Part shown: positions 4,961 through 7,591 of the stretch, piece after piece
Numbering within the stretch: the stretch's first letter is position 1
Layout: each line of letters starts with the position of its first letter
DNA from: Paracoccaceae bacterium
GTDB lineage: Bacteria; Pseudomonadota; Alphaproteobacteria; Rhodobacterales; Rhodobacteraceae
Reading direction: 5' to 3'
NCBI GenBank assembly: GCA_003551745.1
Contig: PUNI01000448.1
Span: forward strand, 1-7,591
Length of the DNA stretch: 7,591 bases
Translations under genes and position numbers: made by a program
Notes under the pieces: model-generated
Told to the model about the DNA's origin: nothing
What the model saw: the letters and a program-made list of their open reading frames with translations, nothing else
The model's database searches: none

Positions 4961-6900
4961 GCCCGGTCGCGCCCGTCGGTCTGCGGCGGTCGCATCCGGC
5001 CAAGCAGGTCGCGCTGCTGCGTCTCGATGCGGTTGCGTTGCGGCTCGGGATAGGCCGAGAGCGGCGGCATGCCCCCGTGGAGCGCATGGAGCATCACGTC
5101 GCGGCCTACCGGGGCGGCCGCCGAGGAGCCGCCACCGCCATGCTCGATCACCACCGCCACGGCGTAGCGCGGCGCCTCGATCGGCGCATAGGCGACGAAG
5201 AGCGCATGGTTGCGGCGGTTCCAGGGCAGGTCCTGCTGGCGGCGCAAGCCGGCGGCACGCTCGGCGGCGGTGATGGTGAAGACCTGGCTGGTGCCGGTCT
5301 TGCCCGACATGCGGGCGCTGGCCTCGACGATGCGCGACGACCATGCGGTGCCGCGCTGGTGGTTGGTGCACTCCACCATGCCCTGGCGGACGATTGCCAG
5401 CGCCCGGGCGTCGAGCCCCAGCGACGGCGCCTCGGCCACCGGCTCCTCCACGCCACCGACCGCGCGCACCAGCCGCGGCACCACCGCCTTGCCCGAGGCG
5501 AGCCGCGCGGTCATCACCGCAAGCTGCAAGGGCGAGTTCAGGACGAAGCCCTGGCCGATGGCGGCGTTGATGGTGTCGCCCACCTGCCAGGGCTCGCCGC
5601 GGCGGGCCTGCTTCCACTCCCGCGTCGGGTTGAGCCCGGCGGCAACCGCCGACATCGGCAGCGCATGGCGCACCCCGAGGCCGAGGCGTTCGGACATGGC
5701 GTTGATCCGCTCGATCCCGACCCGCTGCGCCATGTCGTAGAAATAGACATCGCAGCTCTCGCTCAGCGCAGAGACCATGTTGAGCCGGCCGTGGCCGCCG
5801 CGCCGCCAGCAGTGGAAGCGCCGGCCCGAGACATCCATGTGGCCGGGGCAGAACACCCGCTCCTCGGGGACCACAAGGCCCGCTTCCAGCGCGGCCAGCG
5901 CCACCACCATCTTGAAGGTCGAGCCGGGCGGGTAGACACCCTGCACCGACTTGTCGACCAGCGGCCGGTAGGGGTCGTCGAGCAGGCCGCGGAAATCAGC
6001 CGAGGAGATGCCGCGGGCGAAGAGGTTGGGATCATAGCTGGGCGAGGAGGCGATGGCGCGCAGATCGCCGGTCTCGACATCCATGACGATCACCGCGGCG
6101 CTCTCGCCGGCGAGCCGGGCATGGATGAAGTTCTGCAGCCGGTGATCGACGGTGAGCTGGACGTTGCGGCCGGGCGTGCCCTCGCGCCGGTCAAGCTCGC
6201 GCATCACCCGGCCGACGGCGTTGACCTCGGTGCGCTTGGTGCCGGCGCTGCCGCGCAGCGCATGCTCCATTTGCCGCTCGACGCCGATGCGGCCGATCTG
6301 GAAGCCGGGCAGCTGCAGCACGGGATCGGGCACCTCCTGTGCGTCGAGGTCGCGCTCGCTCACCGCGCCGACATAGCCGATCACATGGCTGAAATCCTCT
6401 TCCAGCGGATAGTTGCGCGAGAGGCCCACCTCGGGGGTGATGCCCGGCAGGCTGGGCGCGTTCGAGGCGATGCGCGCCACCTGCTCCCAGTCGAGCCGCT
6501 CGGCGATGGTGACCGGCACGAAGGGTCGGTGGCGGAATACCTCGCGGCGGGCGCGGTCCACGATCTCGGCCGGCAGGTCGATGAGCCGCGCCAGCCGGGC
6601 CAGCACCAGATCGACGTCGCCCGCATCCTCGCGCACGATCACCACGCGATAGTTCTGCTCGTTGCCGGCAAGCACCGTTCCGTTGCGGTCGTGGATCAGC
6701 CCGCGCACCGGGGGGATCAGCCGGATGTTGATGCGGTTCTCTTCGGCCAGCAAGCGGAACTGGTCGGTCTGGTCCACCTGGATCTGGCGCATCCGGCCGG
6801 CGAGCATGAGCATCCCCGCGCCCATCAGCCCGCCGAGGATCGCCGCACGCCGGTTGATGCGGCGGCTGGAGAGCGCGATGTCGCGGGGCGGGCGCTTCAC
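4957..6900 (-). CDS. mrdA: Penicillin-binding protein 2, peptidoglycan D,D-transpeptidase of cell elongation (647 aa)
   Basis: PBP2 cross-links new glycan strands made by RodA and sets rod shape; it is an inner-membrane protein with a large periplasmic part. A single transmembrane anchor lies at about residues 18-36 after a basic, Arg-rich cytoplasmic tail. The dimerisation (pedestal) domain follows, with ENRINIRLIPPVRGLIHDRNG at 54-74. All three active-site motifs are present: Ser327-x-x-Lys330 in GSTFK, Ser382-Cys-Asp384 (the SxD form usual in PBP2), and Lys534-Thr-Gly-Thr in SGKTGTSQ. Length fits the PBP2 class B family. I chose the GTG at 6900-6898, which overlaps the mreD stop as GTGA and yields the expected MKRPPRDIA N-terminus; no ATG start lies before the membrane anchor. 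The gene follows mreD and precedes rodA, its functional partner. The C-terminal 30 residues are polar and probably disordered. Confidence 0.96.
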   Translation of the reverse strand: MKRPPRDIALSSRRINRRAAILGGLMGAGMLMLAGRMRQIQVDQTDQFRLLAEENRINIRLIPPVRGLIHDRNGTVLAGNEQNYRVVIVREDAGDVDLVLARLARLIDLPAEIVDRARREVFRHRPFVPVTIAERLDWEQVARIASNAPSLPGITPEVGLSRNYPLEEDFSHVIGYVGAVSERDLDAQEVPDPVLQLPGFQIGRIGVERQMEHALRGSAGTKRTEVNAVGRVMRELDRREGTPGRNVQLTVDHRLQNFIHARLAGESAAVIVMDVETGDLRAIASSPSYDPNLFARGISSADFRGLLDDPYRPLVDKSVQGVYPPGSTFKMVVALAALEAGLVVPEERVFCPGHMDVSGRRFHCWRRGGHGRLNMVSALSESCDVYFYDMAQRVGIERINAMSERLGLGVRHALPMSAVAAGLNPTREWKQARRGEPWQVGDTINAAIGQGFVLNSPLQLAVMTARLASGKAVVPRLVRAVGGVEEPVAEAPSLGLDARALAIVRQGMVECTNHQRGTAWSSRIVEASARMSGKTGTSQVFTITAAERAAGLRRQQDLPWNRRNHALFVAYAPIEAPRYAVAVVIEHGGGGSSAAAPVGRDVMLHALHGGMPPLSAYPEPQRNRIETQQRDLLGRMRPPQTDGRDRA

Positions 6901-7436
6901 AGCGGCCGCCCCAGCGCATCGACCTCGCCGGTGGCCGGCTTGCGCACCCGCAGCGCGTAGTGGCTGACCAGCACCACCAGAGGATAGGCGAGCAGCGTCA
7001 GGACGAGCTGCGCAAGGCTCGGCCCCAGCGCGGGCATCGGCACCACGAGAAGCCCGAGAACGAGCCTTTCGGCCAGCCACATTGCGCCCATCACCGTCGC
7101 CACCACCGTCCACTCCAGCGGGAACGGCAGCTCGCGCATAAGCGGCTGGCGGCCGCGCAGGAACTCGGCGCCGAGGAGCACGATCAGCGCCCACAGGCCG
7201 GGCGGTCGCAGGGTCAGCAGATCCTCGAGCAGGAACACCGCCACGATCAGCAGGGCCGGCATGTAGTCGGGCCGGCGCAGCACCCAGGCCAGCACCAGGC
7301 AGAGCAGCAGGTCGGGGCCCGGCAGGCCGGCCTCGGCGCTGCCAAGGGGCAGCAGGCGCAGGAAGAGCGAGGCCACCGCGAAGGCGGCGAAGAGCGCCCA
7401 GAAGCGCCAGGGGCGGCTCTGCACCGGCTCAGCCAT
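6897..7436 (-). CDS. mreD: MreD, rod-shape-determining inner-membrane protein (179 aa)
   Basis: MreD is a small integral membrane component of the elongasome that works with MreC and MreB to position PBP2 and RodA. The sequence is almost entirely hydrophobic, with five or six membrane segments (about residues 11-31, 40-53, 59-75, 80-93, 109-132 and 140-160) and a short polar tail. PDLLLCLVLAWVLRRPDYMP (41-60) and VFLLEDLL (67-74) match the usual MreD pattern of a conserved acidic residue after the second membrane stretch. Length fits the family (about 160-190 aa). The ATG at 7436-7434 has GGGAG six bases upstream and overlaps the mreC stop by 8 nt; a start ten residues earlier lies inside mreC and lacks this signal. 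MreD is poorly conserved, so the identification leans partly on its place between mreC and mrdA. Confidence 0.9.
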   Translation of the reverse strand: MAEPVQSRPWRFWALFAAFAVASLFLRLLPLGSAEAGLPGPDLLLCLVLAWVLRRPDYMPALLIVAVFLLEDLLTLRPPGLWALIVLLGAEFLRGRQPLMRELPFPLEWTVVATVMGAMWLAERLVLGLLVVPMPALGPSLAQLVLTLLAYPLVVLVSHYALRVRKPATGEVDALGRPL

Positions 7437-7591
7437 CGGGGGCTCCCGGACGCAGGGCGAGCGCATCGTCGACGGGCCGCGCCTGCGGACCTGTGCGGGC
7501 CACCGGCTCCGGGATCGGCACCAGCAGCGGGCCGGGGTCGTCGATCCGCTCCAGCGGGGCCGAGCGCAGCACGCGCAGGAATTCCAGCCGC
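7429..7591 (-). CDS. mreC: MreC, C-terminal 53 residues (gene truncated by window edge)
   Basis: This is the end of the periplasmic, membrane-anchored scaffold protein MreC, which activates PBP2/RodA. The visible part starts RLEFLRVLR, resembling the last strand of the MreC beta-barrel region in Rhodobacterales, and continues into a proline-rich, probably disordered tail (PLLVPIPEPVARTGPQARPV and onward) ending APDG. The TGA at 7431-7429 lies inside the mreD start region, an 8-nt overlap. The short length makes sequence evidence modest; the position directly before mreD and mrdA makes the call strong. The rest of the gene, and presumably mreB, lie beyond the right edge. Confidence 0.8.
   Translation of the reverse strand, partial: RLEFLRVLRSAPLERIDDPGPLLVPIPEPVARTGPQARPVDDALALRPGAPDG

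Noticed and set aside
4884..5087. Extension of rodA to an ATG at 5087
   Set aside because: It would overlap the C-terminal coding end of mrdA by about 130 nt, and the added residues are low-complexity with no SEDS similarity.
3756..5273. A 505-codon plus-strand frame opposite rodA and the end of mrdA
   Set aside because: His/Gln/Glu/Arg-rich, antisense to membrane segments of RodA, and crosses a gene boundary; a shadow frame.
5038..6960. A 640-codon plus-strand frame opposite mrdA
   Set aside because: Long because of few AT-rich stops; no domain, and the opposing PBP2 frame has all three active-site motifs.
6901..7194. Extension of mrdA to an ATG at 7194 within mreD
   Set aside because: The extra 98 residues are Arg/Ala-rich and antisense-like, and overlap most of mreD; the GTG at 6900 gives the family N-terminus and a GTGA overlap.
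1..7591. Search for a CRISPR array, tRNA/rRNA, IS element, phage gene, toxin-antitoxin or defence module
   Set aside because: No spaced direct repeats, transposase motifs, paired terminal repeats or recognisable RNA genes were seen; the content is housekeeping and metabolic.

Overview
The window is a GC-rich stretch from an alphaproteobacterium, most likely a Rhodobacterales (Rhodobacter/Roseobacter group) chromosome. This rests on the strong GC bias, the mreC-mreD-mrdA-rodA order, and the wording of the PBP2 N-terminus and the MreC C-terminus; no marker gene is present to settle it. Every gene I can support lies on the minus strand, so transcription runs from high to low coordinates.

From the right end, positions 7591 down to 3738 hold the cell-elongation (elongasome) cluster: the 3' end of mreC, then mreD, mrdA (PBP2) and rodA. 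mreC/mreD overlap by 8 nt and mreD/mrdA by a GTGA 4-nt overlap. The 73-nt mrdA-rodA gap is unusual. It holds a 26-codon mini-ORF joined to both neighbours by ATGA overlaps, and a five-run G-tract on the opposite strand. Two metabolic genes follow in the same direction with short gaps: a GhrA-type 2-hydroxyacid dehydrogenase (3744 region down to 2744) and a DadA-like FAD amino-acid dehydrogenase (2712-1438). A perfect 9-bp inverted repeat over the dadA-like stop codon probably marks the end of this transcription unit.

After a roughly 130-nt intergenic region with the window's only AT-rich patches comes a second unit. It starts with a short-chain dehydrogenase (SDR) remnant with a large in-frame internal deletion (1304-957). 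Next, 55 nt downstream, is a P2-type cation-transporting ATPase that runs off the left edge of the window before its phosphorylation site.

Functionally, MreC and MreD are membrane scaffold and regulatory proteins for the RodA glycosyltransferase / PBP2 transpeptidase pair that builds the lateral wall. The two dehydrogenases after rodA could handle D-amino acids and 2-oxo/2-hydroxy acids, but a link to wall turnover is only inference. I see no phage, IS element, CRISPR, tRNA, rRNA or defence system, and nothing I would call a new biological system. The items most worth a second look are the SDR remnant and the mrdA-rodA junction.
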